Origin: Hamadaea sp.
GTDB taxonomy: Bacteria > Actinomycetota > Actinomycetes > Mycobacteriales > Micromonosporaceae
Assembly: GCF_013362815.1 (NCBI RefSeq)
Contig: NZ_JABFVK010000015.1
Location: 124,001 to 188,000 of the forward strand
Reading direction: 5' to 3'
Length of the DNA stretch: 64,000 nucleotides
Below, one piece after another: positions 8,607 to 16,745 of the stretch (its first letter is position 1; each line of letters begins with the position of its first letter). The notes below the pieces were generated by a model. It searched no databases and was not told the DNA's origin. It saw only the letters and a list, made by a program, of their open reading frames with translations. The translations under genes were made by a program, and so were the position numbers.

Positions 8607-9191
8607 TCAGGAGAGCGGCCAGGAGCGCAGACGCTCATAACGAGGGTCGTCGCCGAGATGGCTCCGCACCAGCACCAGTTCGTCGGCCTTCCACGTCGGG
8701 CCGGCGTACTGGTGCAATTGGGCCAGATCGGCGGCGACCTCCTCAGTGGAGAGTCGATCGCCGCACCGGGCCAGGGTCAGGTGCGGCCGGAACGGCTTGC
8801 CGTCACTGCTCGGCAGGCCGACGTCGGCCAGCGCGTGATCGACCTGGCCGGCCAGATCGGTGAGGCGGCCCAGGTCGCCGTGCAGGCCGGCCCACAGGAT
8901 GGTGCTCGGTCCGGTGCCGAACCGGCCGCCGTCGGCCAGCCGCAGCGGCGGCACTCCGGCGTGCTCCTGCGGCCAGGCCTCGGCGACTCGGCCGACGGCT
9001 CCTTCGGCGGCGGCCAGGCCGGCATCGTCGACTTCGCCCAGGAAGGCCAGCGTGACGTGCCAGCGTTCGGGCGGATCCAGCCGAACGTCGCGACCGGCGG
9101 CAGTCGCCTTGCCGAGATGCAACCGGGAGACGAGGGATTCGAGATCGGCGATGGCGGGCGCGGGCGGGAACAGGGCTACGAAGACTCTCAC
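8607..9191 (-). CDS. thpR: RNA 2',3'-cyclic phosphodiesterase (2'-5' RNA ligase family)
   Basis: A 194-residue protein of the 2H phosphoesterase superfamily, which opens 2',3'-cyclic phosphates or joins 2'-5' RNA ends. The two catalytic HxTx tetrapeptides are present: HVTL at 45-48 and HLTL at 137-140, with the usual spacing for ThpR. Start is GTG 9191, which overlaps the stop of the upstream gene as GTGA; the frame is open further upstream but lies inside that gene. Convergent with the aldo/keto reductase, with only six bases between them. The RNA substrate in the cell is not known for this family. Confidence 0.88.
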   Translation of the reverse strand: MRVFVALFPPAPAIADLESLVSRLHLGKATAAGRDVRLDPPERWHVTLAFLGEVDDAGLAAAEGAVGRVAEAWPQEHAGVPPLRLADGGRFGTGPSTILWAGLHGDLGRLTDLAGQVDHALADVGLPSSDGKPFRPHLTLARCGDRLSTEEVAADLAQLHQYAGPTWKADELVLVRSHLGDDPRYERLRSWPLS

Positions 9192-9832
9192 CGCAGCCGA
9201 ACCCCCGCGGCGATCAGCTCGCCCTCGATGCGCAGTCGCTCGATCTCTCGATCCATGCTCGTCAACTCCTCCAGATGCTCGGCGATGCCGAGGGCCCGGC
9301 ACGCCTCTCGCAACTTGACGTCGTATGCCCGCTCGACCGCGCTGTGCCACACCTCGTTGCGCTGCCCGATGCCCAGCCGGTCGGAGCCGAGCCGGCGCAG
9401 GTCGGCCGCGATCCGCTCGAACGGCGGATGAGCCGACGACGGCAGTGGCTGCGGTGGCGCAGCCGCCTCTTGAGCCGCCTCTTGCAAGCGTGCCGTGATA
9501 CTGGCCCAGACCGCGGCCGGCATGGAAAGCCAGCCGTGCGGCGTTTCCTCTTCCTCCGGTACGCCGCCCCGCCCCGCCCCGGCCGGGACGGCAGCCCGCG
9601 GTGCGGTGGCGAAGAGTGCGGCGACCGGTGCGAGGAAGGCGCGCGGCGGCGTCAGCGAGCGCTCCATCTGATGCAGAATCCGCTGCTCGAGCCAGTGTTC
9701 CCGGCGACGGCGCAACGACTGGCGCAGGGAGACGATGACTTCGTCCGCGCAGATCATGGCGGCGATCGCGCACGGCAGAGTGACCAGCGCGATCAGCGCC
9801 ACGGCCAGCTCCAATGCCTTCACCACCGCCAT
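9188..9832 (-). CDS. Hypothetical protein with N-terminal membrane segment
   Basis: A 214-residue protein of unknown function. Residues about 4-30 are hydrophobic (a membrane anchor), followed by an Arg-rich helical part (LRQSLRRRREHWLEQRILHQME), a variable Pro/Ala-rich middle, and a C-terminal alpha-helical region with a coiled-coil-like stretch (EHLEELTSMDREIERLRIEGELI). It is coupled by a four-base overlap to thpR, so the two are probably made together. No catalytic motif seen. Confidence 0.7.
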   Translation of the reverse strand: MAVVKALELAVALIALVTLPCAIAAMICADEVIVSLRQSLRRRREHWLEQRILHQMERSLTPPRAFLAPVAALFATAPRAAVPAGAGRGGVPEEEETPHGWLSMPAAVWASITARLQEAAQEAAAPPQPLPSSAHPPFERIAADLRRLGSDRLGIGQRNEVWHSAVERAYDVKLREACRALGIAEHLEELTSMDREIERLRIEGELIAAGVRLR

Positions 9833-9937
9833 ATCCTCCGAGCCTAGTCGTACCCCGAAGTGACCGCTACGAATTTCCGCCCAGTGATACCACCCTGATC
9901 CGAAAGAAACTCCATCACGCGGGTATGACGTTCCGGG

Positions 9938-11209
9938 TCACCCCCGCGCCGCCGACACGGTCAGTTTCGGCACTGGGCGTACCGTGAATTCCAGGCGATC
10001 CCCGGCGTGGCGCAACTGCCACGCGAGCGCGACCAGGGCGGCGATCAGGGAGACCGCGCCGCCGAGCCAGATCGAGGTGCCCGCGCCCAGGTGTTCGGCC
10101 GCCCAGCCGATCGCGGGCGACGAGACCGGCGTGGTCCCCAGGAAGACCAGCACGTAGAGCGCCATGACCCGGCCGCGGAAGTCGGCCTCGGTGCCGAGCT
10201 GGACCCGCTGGTTCGCGGACTGCGCGAAGAAGACCATGAAGAACCCGGTCGGCACGAGCAGCAGAATGACGCCCCAGTACGCCGGGACCAGCCCGACGAA
10301 GATCTCCAGCGTGCTGAAGGTGACGGCCGCGGTGAGCATGAGATAGACCGACGGCCGTCCCTTGCGGAAGGTCCCGGCGAGCGCACCGCCGAGCGCGCCG
10401 ACGGCCAACGCGGTGGTGAAGAGGCCGAACGACGCGGCGCCGGTGTTGAACACGGTCTTGGCCAACGCGGCCAGAGTCAGCTGGAAGTTGAACCCGGCCA
10501 TCCCGATGACGCCCATCAGCAGCATGGGCAGCCGTAGATCGGCGCGACGCCACGCGTACTTCAGGCCGTCGAGGATGCGCGCGTCGGCCCGCTCGTCCTT
10601 GGGCGGCAACTCCTTGCGGTGCAGATCCCCCGGACGCATGCGGGCCAGGCCGAGCAGCGGCGACAACGAGCTGATCGCGGCGATTCCGAACACCGGTCCG
10701 GTGCCGAAGGCCGCGATCGCGACGCCGGCCAGCGCCGGGCCGATGATGCGGGCGGAGTTGAACGTCGCCGCCGACAGCGACAACGCGTTGGGCAGCAGCG
10801 GCGAACCCACCAGCTCCGAGACGAAGGACTGGCGTACGGGCGTCTCGATGGCCTGGGCGATGCCGAGAAGCAGCGCGAAGACGTAGATGTGCCAGATCTG
10901 CACGGTGCCGGCCAGCACCAGGATCGAGAAGAGCAATGCGAGGAAGGTCCAGAAGCTGTTCGCAATCAACAGGATCAGCCGCTTGTCGTAGCGGTCGGCC
11001 AGTCGCCCACCCGGCAAGGTGAGCAACGCGGCGGGCACGAACTGGAGGGCGGTCACGATGCCGAGCGCCGTGGCGCTGTTGCCGGACAGCGAGAGAACCA
11101 GCCAGTCCTGCGCGACGAACATCATCCAGGAGCCGATCAGCTTCACCAGCTGACCGGTCGCGAACAGACGATAGTTCCGCACCATCAGGGACCGGAACAT
11201 GGTTTTCAA
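9938..11209 (-). CDS. MFS transporter (EntS/MFS_3-like exporter)
   Basis: A 423-residue major facilitator with about 12 membrane segments. The loop 2-3 motif is GGRLADRYDKR, and the short TSF-like N-terminus RSLMVRNYRLFATGQL is typical of the EntS-like exporter group. It probably pumps out a small molecule or drug. It lies 70 bases downstream of the MarR-type gene on the same strand, the usual arrangement for a drug exporter and its repressor. ATG 11209 is used; an ATG three codons later is nearly as good. Confidence 0.88.
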   Translation of the reverse strand: MKTMFRSLMVRNYRLFATGQLVKLIGSWMMFVAQDWLVLSLSGNSATALGIVTALQFVPAALLTLPGGRLADRYDKRLILLIANSFWTFLALLFSILVLAGTVQIWHIYVFALLLGIAQAIETPVRQSFVSELVGSPLLPNALSLSAATFNSARIIGPALAGVAIAAFGTGPVFGIAAISSLSPLLGLARMRPGDLHRKELPPKDERADARILDGLKYAWRRADLRLPMLLMGVIGMAGFNFQLTLAALAKTVFNTGAASFGLFTTALAVGALGGALAGTFRKGRPSVYLMLTAAVTFSTLEIFVGLVPAYWGVILLLVPTGFFMVFFAQSANQRVQLGTEADFRGRVMALYVLVFLGTTPVSSPAIGWAAEHLGAGTSIWLGGAVSLIAALVALAWQLRHAGDRLEFTVRPVPKLTVSAARG

Positions 11210-11279
11210 AGTGCTGCCCTCCGCCTAGCCGTCATCCACATCGGACGAAGCGGGCCGGCCCGGGGATGGGCGATGCGCG

Positions 11280-11723
11280 CTAGTTGCGGGCGATCCTTGA
11301 CAACACCTCGGCGGCGTGCTGAAGCACGTCACGTTCATCGGGGGTCAACTCAGCCAGGCGGGCCGCCAGCCATTCGTCTCGCACCCGCTCGTACTGCCCG
11401 AGGATGTCGCGTCCCAGACCCGTGCTCGACAGGATGACCTGCCGTTTGTCGGTCGGGTGCGGCGTACGCTGCACCAGGCCCCGGGCCTCCAGTTTGGCCA
11501 CGATCTTGGTCATCGTGGGCGGTTGGACGCGTTCCACGTCGGCCAGTTCCCGTGGGGTCAGGGCACCGGCCAGTTCGAGGCTGGTCAGAGCGGACAGCTG
11601 GGTCACCGTCAAATCGCCTACCGGCCGGGCTTGCCGGACCCGCCGGTTGAGCCGCGTGATGGCGTCACGCAATCGAACCGCGAGTTCAGTCGCAGGTTCC
11701 GCCACCATCGGCCACTCCGTCAC
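11280..11723 (-). CDS. MarR family transcriptional regulator
   Basis: A 147-residue winged-helix repressor-type protein. The DNA-binding part spans about residues 40-105 (LTVTQLSALTSLE...LTPRELADVERVQPPTMTKIVAKLEARGLV, then wing residues RTPHPTDKRQVILSSTG with the conserved D-R pair). N- and C-terminal helices would form the dimer. It is followed by the MFS exporter gene, which it probably controls together with itself. An AT-rich inverted repeat lies directly before its start. A second in-frame ATG at 11708 is possible. Confidence 0.9.
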   Translation of the reverse strand: MTEWPMVAEPATELAVRLRDAITRLNRRVRQARPVGDLTVTQLSALTSLELAGALTPRELADVERVQPPTMTKIVAKLEARGLVQRTPHPTDKRQVILSSTGLGRDILGQYERVRDEWLAARLAELTPDERDVLQHAAEVLSRIARN

Positions 11724-11727
11724 GATT

Positions 11728-11755
11728 ATTAGGCTAGCTAATGAGCCTGGCTAAC
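11728..11755. promoter_or_regulatory. Likely MarR operator
   Basis: ATTAG-GCTAG-CTAAT at 11728-11742 is a 5-5-5 palindrome, followed by a second partly matching half (TGGCTAACG, 11748-11755 area). It lies five bases before the MarR start in an otherwise GC-rich region. MarR proteins usually bind such AT-rich palindromes over their own promoter, so autoregulation is the natural reading. Confidence 0.6.
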
Positions 11756-11786
11756 GACATCGTTTTATGAGGTGGAACACCATGTT

Positions 11787-11823
11787 GAGCCGTCCGGTTG
11801 ATCTTGCTCCGACCGGACGGCTC
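11787..11823 (-). terminator. Hairpin terminator of the purine permease gene
   Basis: Perfect 12-bp inverted repeat GAGCCGTCCGGT (11787-11798) and ACCGGACGGCTC (11812-11823) with a 13-base loop. It lies between the end of the leftward permease gene and the MarR promoter, as expected for a terminator. No clear U tract. Confidence 0.6.
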
Positions 11824-11841
11824 AGCGGCTCCGCCGTTCGT

Positions 11842-11960
11842 GCTAGATCAACTCGGCTCGAGGCGTCGGCGCTGGATCAGGGTTCCGGGTCGAATCATGC
11901 CGCAAGATTCGACCGAGATCCCTGATCCAGCGCCAAACCCCGCGCGCTAGATCAACTCGG
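11842..11960. repeat. 15-nt direct repeats flanking repeat B1
   Basis: GCTAGATCAACTCGG occurs at 11842-11856 and again at 11946-11960, 104 bases apart. The right-hand copy is the 3' end and stop codon of the permease gene. The left-hand copy is a duplicate of that gene end beyond the family B element lying between them. Confidence 0.85.
11869..11933. repeat. Family B dispersed inverted repeat, copy B1
   Basis: 65 bases. Outer arms GCGCTGGATCAGGG and its perfect complement (14 bp), inner arms GGTCGAATC and GATTCGACC. It could fold as a long two-stage hairpin. Lies 13 bases past the stop of the permease gene. Three more 65-base copies occur at 18624, 30813 and 51167. Confidence 0.9.
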
Positions 11961-13401
11961 TGATGACACCACGGAGGAAGTACAGCACGAACAGAGCGGC
12001 GACGCCCCACAGCAACGGGTGAACGTCGCGTGCCTTGCCCTTCGCCGCCTTGATGAGCACGAACGAGACGACACCGCCGCCGATGCCGTTCGTGATCGAG
12101 TAGGTGAACGGCATGAGCACGATCGTCAGGAACGCCGGGATCGCGATCTCGTAGTCGGTCCAGTCGATCTGGCGTACGCCGGTCATCATCAGGAAACCGA
12201 CGATCACCAGCGCGGTCGCCGCCGCCTCGAACGGCACGACCGTCACCAGCGGCGACAGGAACATCGCCAGCAGGAACAGCACGCCGGTCACGACGCTCGC
12301 CAGACCGGTCCGCGCGCCCTCGCCCACACCCGCCGCGCTCTCGATGTACGAGGTGTTGCTCGAGACGCTCGCCGCGCCACCGGCGGCCGCGGCCACCGAG
12401 TCCACGAGCAAGATCTCCTTGGTACGCGGAGGCATGCCGTCGGCGCCGATGAGCTTGCCGTCGGGGCCGGCCTCCTCGCCGACCGCGACCATGGTGCCCA
12501 TCGTGTCGAAGAAGTCGCTGAGCAGCAGGACGAAGATGAACACGAGGGTGACCGCCGCGCCCGCCGCCTTGAAGCCGCCGACGAGGCTGAAGTTGCCCAG
12601 CAGGCTCAGATCGGGCATGCCGACCGCCTTGTCGGGCCAGCTCGGCACGTTCAGGCCCCAGCCGTGCGGGTTGCCGTTCGGGCCGCCGGAGGGGCCGACC
12701 TTCGCGATCGCCTCGACGATGATCGCCAGGATCGTGGTGCCGACGATGCCGAGCAGGATCGCGCCGCGTACCTTGCGCGCGAGCATGACGATCGTGGCGA
12801 GCAAGCCGATCGCGAAGACCATTCCAGGCCAGGTGATGATCACGCCGTTGAAGCCCATGCCCACCGGGACGGTGGTCTGCGCCGCATCCGGTACGCGCAT
12901 GACGAAGCCCGAGTCGACGAAGCCGATCAGGGCCAGGAACAGACCGATGCCGACCCCGATGGCGATCTTCAGCTGACTCGGCACCGAGTGGAAGATCGCC
13001 GTACGCAGCCCGGTCAGCACCAGGATGCCGATCAGGATGCCCTCGATGACCACCAGGCCCATCGCGTCGGCCCAGGTCATCTGGGAGGCGATGTCCTTGG
13101 CGACGATGACGTTGACGCCGAGACCGGCCGCCAGGGCGAGGGGGAACCGTCCGTAGACCCCCATGAACACCGTCATCACGCCGGCCACCAGCGCCGTTGC
13201 CGCGGCCACCTGCGGAATGGAGAGCGTCGCTCCCGTGCTGTCCTTGGCCGAGCCCAGGATCAGCGGGTTGAGGACCACGATGTAGGCCATCGTGAAGAAG
13301 GTGGCGAGGCCACCGCGCAGCTCGCGGGAGAGGGTGGACCCCCGCGCGCTTATCTCGAAGTATCGGTCCAGGAACGGCAGTTCCCGCGCAGTCGTCGACA
13401 T
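11947..13401 (-). CDS. NCS2 family purine permease (AzgA-like)
   Basis: A 484-residue inner-membrane permease of the xanthine/uracil family, AzgA (guanine/hypoxanthine) branch. The N-terminus reads FEISARGSTLSRELRGGLATFFTMAYIVVLNP, a diagnostic AzgA opening. Further motifs are GLGVNVIVAKDI (where GLNAYF is more usual), LSDFFDTMGTMVAVGEEAG in the middle, and SSNTSYIESAAGVGEGARTGLASVVTG with about 12-14 membrane segments. ATG 13401 is preferred; an ATG three codons upstream is also possible, while a longer upstream extension would overlap the divergent DUF3027 gene. It imports purine bases by proton symport; exact preference not readable. Confidence 0.9.
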   Translation of the reverse strand: MSTTARELPFLDRYFEISARGSTLSRELRGGLATFFTMAYIVVLNPLILGSAKDSTGATLSIPQVAAATALVAGVMTVFMGVYGRFPLALAAGLGVNVIVAKDIASQMTWADAMGLVVIEGILIGILVLTGLRTAIFHSVPSQLKIAIGVGIGLFLALIGFVDSGFVMRVPDAAQTTVPVGMGFNGVIITWPGMVFAIGLLATIVMLARKVRGAILLGIVGTTILAIIVEAIAKVGPSGGPNGNPHGWGLNVPSWPDKAVGMPDLSLLGNFSLVGGFKAAGAAVTLVFIFVLLLSDFFDTMGTMVAVGEEAGPDGKLIGADGMPPRTKEILLVDSVAAAAGGAASVSSNTSYIESAAGVGEGARTGLASVVTGVLFLLAMFLSPLVTVVPFEAAATALVIVGFLMMTGVRQIDWTDYEIAIPAFLTIVLMPFTYSITNGIGGGVVSFVLIKAAKGKARDVHPLLWGVAALFVLYFLRGVITELI

Positions 13402-13522
13402 GGGCCGCATCGTGGCATAAAGAAGGTCACCCGTCACGTCTGTCCCACCAGCAACGTTGTGTTGCGGCACCGGCATGCGGGGTCGCTCGCGCGATCGCCC
13501 ACCGATGAGGAAGAATGTCCCC

Positions 13523-14275
13523 GTGACCAGGACCGCCACCCGCCCCGCTCGCCTCGACCAGGTCTGCGCCGACGCCGTCGAGGTCGCCCGCGCCGCGATC
13601 ACCGAGGTCCCGGCGGATGAGGTGGGCGATCACGAGGGTGTCGTCGCCGAAGCCGACCGGCTCGTCACGCATTACTTCGCCTCGCTCCGGCCCGGTTATC
13701 GGGGCTGGCAGTGGGCCGTCACCGTCACCCGGGCGCCGCGGTCGAAGCTCGTCACGGTCTGCGAGACGGTGCTGCTGCCCGGCAACGGCGCGCTGCTCGC
13801 GCCGGGCTGGCTCCCGTGGGAGGAGCGGCTGCGCCCGGGCGACCTGGGCGTCGGCGACCTGCTCCCGACCGCCCCCGACGACCCTCGCCTGGTGCCGGGG
13901 TACCTGCTCGCGGACGATCCCGAGATCGACACCGAGAGCTGGGAGCTGGGCCTCGGCCGACCGCGCATGCTGAGCAAGGAAGGCCGTGAGGAGACCGCCC
14001 AGCGGTGGTATGACGGGGATCACGGCCCGCACGCACCCATCGCTGAGGCCGCGCCCCGGCACGCGCGCTGCGTTTCGTGCGGCTTCCTGCTGCTCATGGG
14101 CGGCGCGATGAAGCAGATGTTCGGCGTCTGCGGCAACGAGTACGCCCCCGACGACGGTCGCGTCGTCTCGCTGGACCACGGTTGCGGCGCGCACTCCGAG
14201 GTGGTCGTCGACGCCGGTCCCCCGGTCGAGGCGCTGCCGACGGCGTACGACGACGGCGCGGTCGAAGAGGTCTAG
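13523..14275 (+). CDS. DUF3027 family protein
   Basis: A 250-residue actinobacterial protein of the DUF3027 family, function unknown. The N-terminal third begins LDQVCADAVEVARAAITEV. The central part is Trp/Pro-rich (GWQWAVTVTRAPR, LLAPGWLPWEERLRPGDLGVGDLLP). The C-terminal part has a cysteine group, CVSCGFLL...MFGVCGNEY...DHGCGAHSE, that could bind a metal. GTG 13523 with AGGAAG upstream is preferred over an ATG at 13505. In many actinobacteria this gene lies near cold-shock and DUF2530 genes, as here. It ends against DUF2530 with a shared CTAG. Confidence 0.88.
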   Translation: MTRTATRPARLDQVCADAVEVARAAITEVPADEVGDHEGVVAEADRLVTHYFASLRPGYRGWQWAVTVTRAPRSKLVTVCETVLLPGNGALLAPGWLPWEERLRPGDLGVGDLLPTAPDDPRLVPGYLLADDPEIDTESWELGLGRPRMLSKEGREETAQRWYDGDHGPHAPIAEAAPRHARCVSCGFLLLMGGAMKQMFGVCGNEYAPDDGRVVSLDHGCGAHSEVVVDAGPPVEALPTAYDDGAVEEV

Positions 14276-14508
14276 GAAGAGCCCAGGCGACGGGCGCGGT
14301 TGCGGTCGTGCACCCGCATCGTCAGCCAGCCGGGGATGCCGACGATCACACCGGCCACACAGATCCACACCCAGCTGCTGGGCGCACCGGCGATCCAGAG
14401 CACCACGGCGGCCACCGCCCAGAGCGCGATACCGCCGATCGCGAGCGGAGTCATCGGCGGATCGAGCGGCTTGACCGGCGGCTCCGCGGCGGGCGGGGTG
14501 GACGTCAC
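14272..14508 (-). CDS. DUF2530 family membrane protein
   Basis: A 78-residue protein with a Pro-rich N-terminus, two hydrophobic segments (about residues 22-40 and 45-62) and a basic tail (MRVHDRNRARR), matching the small DUF2530 family known only from actinobacteria. Starts at GTG 14508. Convergent with DUF3027 and overlapping it by four bases: the palindrome CTAG at 14272-14275 gives the TAG stop of both genes. Function unknown. Confidence 0.85.
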   Translation of the reverse strand: MTSTPPAAEPPVKPLDPPMTPLAIGGIALWAVAAVVLWIAGAPSSWVWICVAGVIVGIPGWLTMRVHDRNRARRLGSS

Positions 14509-14566
14509 GCGATGAGGATACCGGTTAGGAAGATCGCCGGAGCATCGCGTACACTGGTCAACCGTT

Positions 14567-14639
14567 GCCGCCTTAGCTCAGTCGGCAGAGCGATTCACTC
14601 GTAATGAATAGGTCAACGGTTCGATTCCGTTAGGCGGCT
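14567..14639 (+). tRNA. tRNA-Thr (anticodon CGT)
   Basis: A complete 73-base cloverleaf without the CCA end. Acceptor stem GCCGCCT/AGGCGGC, D arm GCTC...GAGC, anticodon arm ATTCA-CTCGTAA-TGAAT with anticodon CGT reading ACG, and T arm AACGG-TTCGATT-CCGTT. The discriminator base is T. Followed within eight bases by a strong hairpin terminator. Confidence 0.96.
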
Positions 14640-14644
14640 CTGCG

Positions 14645-14680
14645 AAAAGGCCCCGGGTCACCCCGGGGCCTTCTGCTTTA
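14645..14680. terminator. Terminator shared by tRNA-Thr and the convergent esterase gene
   Basis: AAGGCCCCGGG (14647-14657) and CCCGGGGCCTT (14662-14672) form a perfect 11-bp stem with a four-base loop, followed by TCTGCTTTAT on the plus strand and preceded by an A run. It lies between the tRNA and the stop of the leftward esterase gene, so it can serve both directions. Confidence 0.85.
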
Positions 14681-15586
14681 TCCGCGCCGGGGATGAGCAG
14701 CGAAGAAGTCCCACATCACGTCGACCGCGTTGATCTTCGTCTCGGGGCTGCCGAGCCCGACCTCGGTGCCGCCCGGCCACCGGTGTTCCATGCCCGCGAT
14801 CTGGTAATCGACCACCTCCGAGCCGTCGGCGCAGCGCGTACGGGTCCAGGTGATGCCCTTGGCGTACACACCCTTGGCCGACGGCTTGCAGCCGAGCCGG
14901 GTCCGCCAGATATCCAGGCCGCCGTTGAAGACGTCGGCGTTGTCGAGCAGGCCGATGAAGGTGACCACCGAGACCGGCTTGGCCGGCTTGAACGCGGGGT
15001 CGGCCGTGCGCGACCCGATGAAACCGCCGGAGACGGGCGCGATCGCGGCGAAGAGACCCGGTGCCGCCACGGCCATCCGGAAGGTCATGTCCGCGCCGTT
15101 GGAGATGCCGGTCGCGTACACCCGCCGGGGATCGACCTGCCACACCTCGATCATGTGCGCCACCAGCGCCTTGACGAAGCCGACGTCGTCATAGTCGCCG
15201 CAGCAGTCCATCGCGTTGAAACCCGAGATGATGGTCTCGGGATAGACCACGACGAAACCCTTCTGGTCGGCCTTCGCGTCCAGCCGCGTCATCCGGCGCA
15301 GCACGTCCACGTCGGACCGGTAGTAGTGGAACGCCACGACCAGCGGCATCCCCGGCTGGTATCCGGCGGGCGCGTGCGCCTGCGCGGTCCGCGTCTGGCC
15401 GCCCACGTCCAGCGCGATCGTCTGGTCACCGCCGCGCGGCACGTCCGGCACTCGGGGGCTCGGGCTCGCACTCGGCGCGGCCACGGTGGGGGTCGGTCCG
15501 GCCGGCGCGGCCTCGGGTTTCGCGTCGCACGCCGTCAGCACTAGGAGTACGCCTAAAGCAGCGCCCGTGGCTCGGATGGTTCGCAT
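14678..15586 (-). CDS. Secreted esterase lipoprotein, PHB depolymerase / LpqC-like
   Basis: A 302-residue alpha/beta hydrolase of carbohydrate-esterase family 1 type. Signal peptide with lipobox LTAC (Cys20), then a Ser/Pro/Thr-rich linker to residue 50. Catalytic nucleophile is Ser162 in GISNGA. The family marker FNAMDCCGDYDDVGFVKALV (about 123-142) is present, the acid may be the Asp in GLLDNAD, and His lies in GMEHRWPGG near 266. It resembles mycobacterial LpqC and bacterial feruloyl or polyhydroxybutyrate esterases. It acts outside the membrane; the ester substrate is unknown. Confidence 0.88.
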   Translation of the reverse strand: MRTIRATGAALGVLLVLTACDAKPEAAPAGPTPTVAAPSASPSPRVPDVPRGGDQTIALDVGGQTRTAQAHAPAGYQPGMPLVVAFHYYRSDVDVLRRMTRLDAKADQKGFVVVYPETIISGFNAMDCCGDYDDVGFVKALVAHMIEVWQVDPRRVYATGISNGADMTFRMAVAAPGLFAAIAPVSGGFIGSRTADPAFKPAKPVSVVTFIGLLDNADVFNGGLDIWRTRLGCKPSAKGVYAKGITWTRTRCADGSEVVDYQIAGMEHRWPGGTEVGLGSPETKINAVDVMWDFFAAHPRRG

Positions 15587-15645
15587 CGCAGCCTCCCTGC
15601 TATGTCACTTCTGAAATAAACTATGTCAGGAGTTGAATAGCAGAT

Positions 15646-16185
15646 GTGAGCACGCTGCGCTACGCCCTGCTGGCCGCTCTGCACGCCGGCCCGTTGACCG
15701 GATACGAGATCGTCCAGCGGATGCGCCGCCCGATCGGCTACTACTGGACGGCTCAGCAGAGCCAGATCTATCCCGAGCTGGCCCGGATGACGGCGGACGG
15801 GCTGATCGACCACGACGTGGCGGCCGGACCCGGTCCGCACGACCGCAAGATCCATCGGCTCACCGCAGCGGGCCGGGCGGAACTGGCGCAGTGGCTGGTC
15901 CAGCCGCCGCAGCGCCGCCCACCCAAAGACGAACTGGTCCTCAAGACGTACGCGTTGGCCGCCGCCGACCGCGAAGCCATGCGCGCCTTGTACCGAGCCG
16001 AAGCGCAGAAGCATCGGCGGCGGCTCGACGACTATCTGGCTCAGCAAGCGCAAGCCGAAGCCCAAGGCCACGACGATCCGGCCAACCCGAAGTTCGGGGC
16101 GTACGCCACGCTCCGGATGGGTGTGGCCGCCGAACGGACGATGCTCGACTGGTGTGAATGGCTCGTCTTGCGGTTGGAAAGGTAA
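15646..16185 (+). CDS. PadR family transcriptional regulator
   Basis: A 179-residue winged-helix regulator. The N-terminal PadR domain (residues 1-90) shows YALLAALHAGPLTGYEIVQRM, WTAQQSQIYPELARMTADGLI and KIHRLTAAGRAELAQWL. A C-terminal helical dimerisation part follows (residues 95-179), as in PadR subfamily s2/VanJ-like proteins. Start is GTG 15646, with AGGAG 13 bases upstream. The leader has CTATGTCA twice (15600-15607, 15621-15628), a plausible autoregulatory site. Divergent from the esterase lipoprotein gene, which it might control. Confidence 0.9.
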   Translation: MSTLRYALLAALHAGPLTGYEIVQRMRRPIGYYWTAQQSQIYPELARMTADGLIDHDVAAGPGPHDRKIHRLTAAGRAELAQWLVQPPQRRPPKDELVLKTYALAAADREAMRALYRAEAQKHRRRLDDYLAQQAQAEAQGHDDPANPKFGAYATLRMGVAAERTMLDWCEWLVLRLER

Positions 16186-16306
16186 CTATTCAGCGAAATC
16201 TCAGTCTGATCGTTCATCCAGGGCGAGACATGTCGCCGGGTGCCGCTAGGGTGTGCCGGTCGCGGAATGATCCGCAGGCATCACCCCCTCTGGAGGAAGC
16301 ACCCCC

Positions 16307-16741
16307 ATGTCCGAGCCCGTTACCTACCAGCCCGCCCCGCAGCCGCCGGCCCAGGAGGAATCCCGCGGCAAGCAGATCGCGAAGGGCGTCGGCAAGGCTC
16401 TGTTGTGGCGTCTCGTCATCGGCGGCATCGTGCTCGTCATCGCCCTCGGCTTCGGTGCCTACAAGTACCTCTCCGGCAACATCACCGCCAAGACCCCGGC
16501 CGTCGGCGAGTGCGTCTCCGAGGCCAAGACCGACGCCGACGTCGAGAACGTCACCACAGTGGACTGCAGCGACGCTAAGGCCCACGACAAGGTCGTCGGT
16601 GTGATCACCAACAAGTCCGAGTCGTACTTCAAGTCGACTCAGAACCCGTGCACGGCGTACCCGGACGCGGAGAGCGCCTACTGGTTCGGCAAGTCCGCCA
16701 GCGGCACCATCCTCTGCCTCGTACCGAACAAGGCAAGCTGA
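16307..16741 (+). CDS. Hypothetical membrane-anchored protein (LppU/SCO3897-like)
   Basis: A 144-residue protein with a Pro/Gln-rich cytoplasmic N-terminus, one membrane segment (about residues 36-56) and an outside domain of about 85 residues with four cysteines (VGECVSE, VDCSD, NPCTAYP, ILCLVP), probably forming two disulfides. This layout resembles the actinobacterial LppU/SCO3897 family, whose function is not established. Good GGAGGAAG site before ATG 16307. Terminated by a hairpin that lies inside the convergent MFS gene. Confidence 0.75.
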   Translation: MSEPVTYQPAPQPPAQEESRGKQIAKGVGKALLWRLVIGGIVLVIALGFGAYKYLSGNITAKTPAVGECVSEAKTDADVENVTTVDCSDAKAHDKVVGVITNKSESYFKSTQNPCTAYPDAESAYWFGKSASGTILCLVPNKAS

Positions 16742-16745
16742 CGTC

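Noticed and set aside
12019-13620. Long open reading frame on the plus strand opposite the purine permease gene
   Set aside because: Composition is Arg/Asp/Gly/Gln-rich without any motif, as expected from reading the opposite strand of a high-GC gene. The permease frame has clear AzgA motifs.
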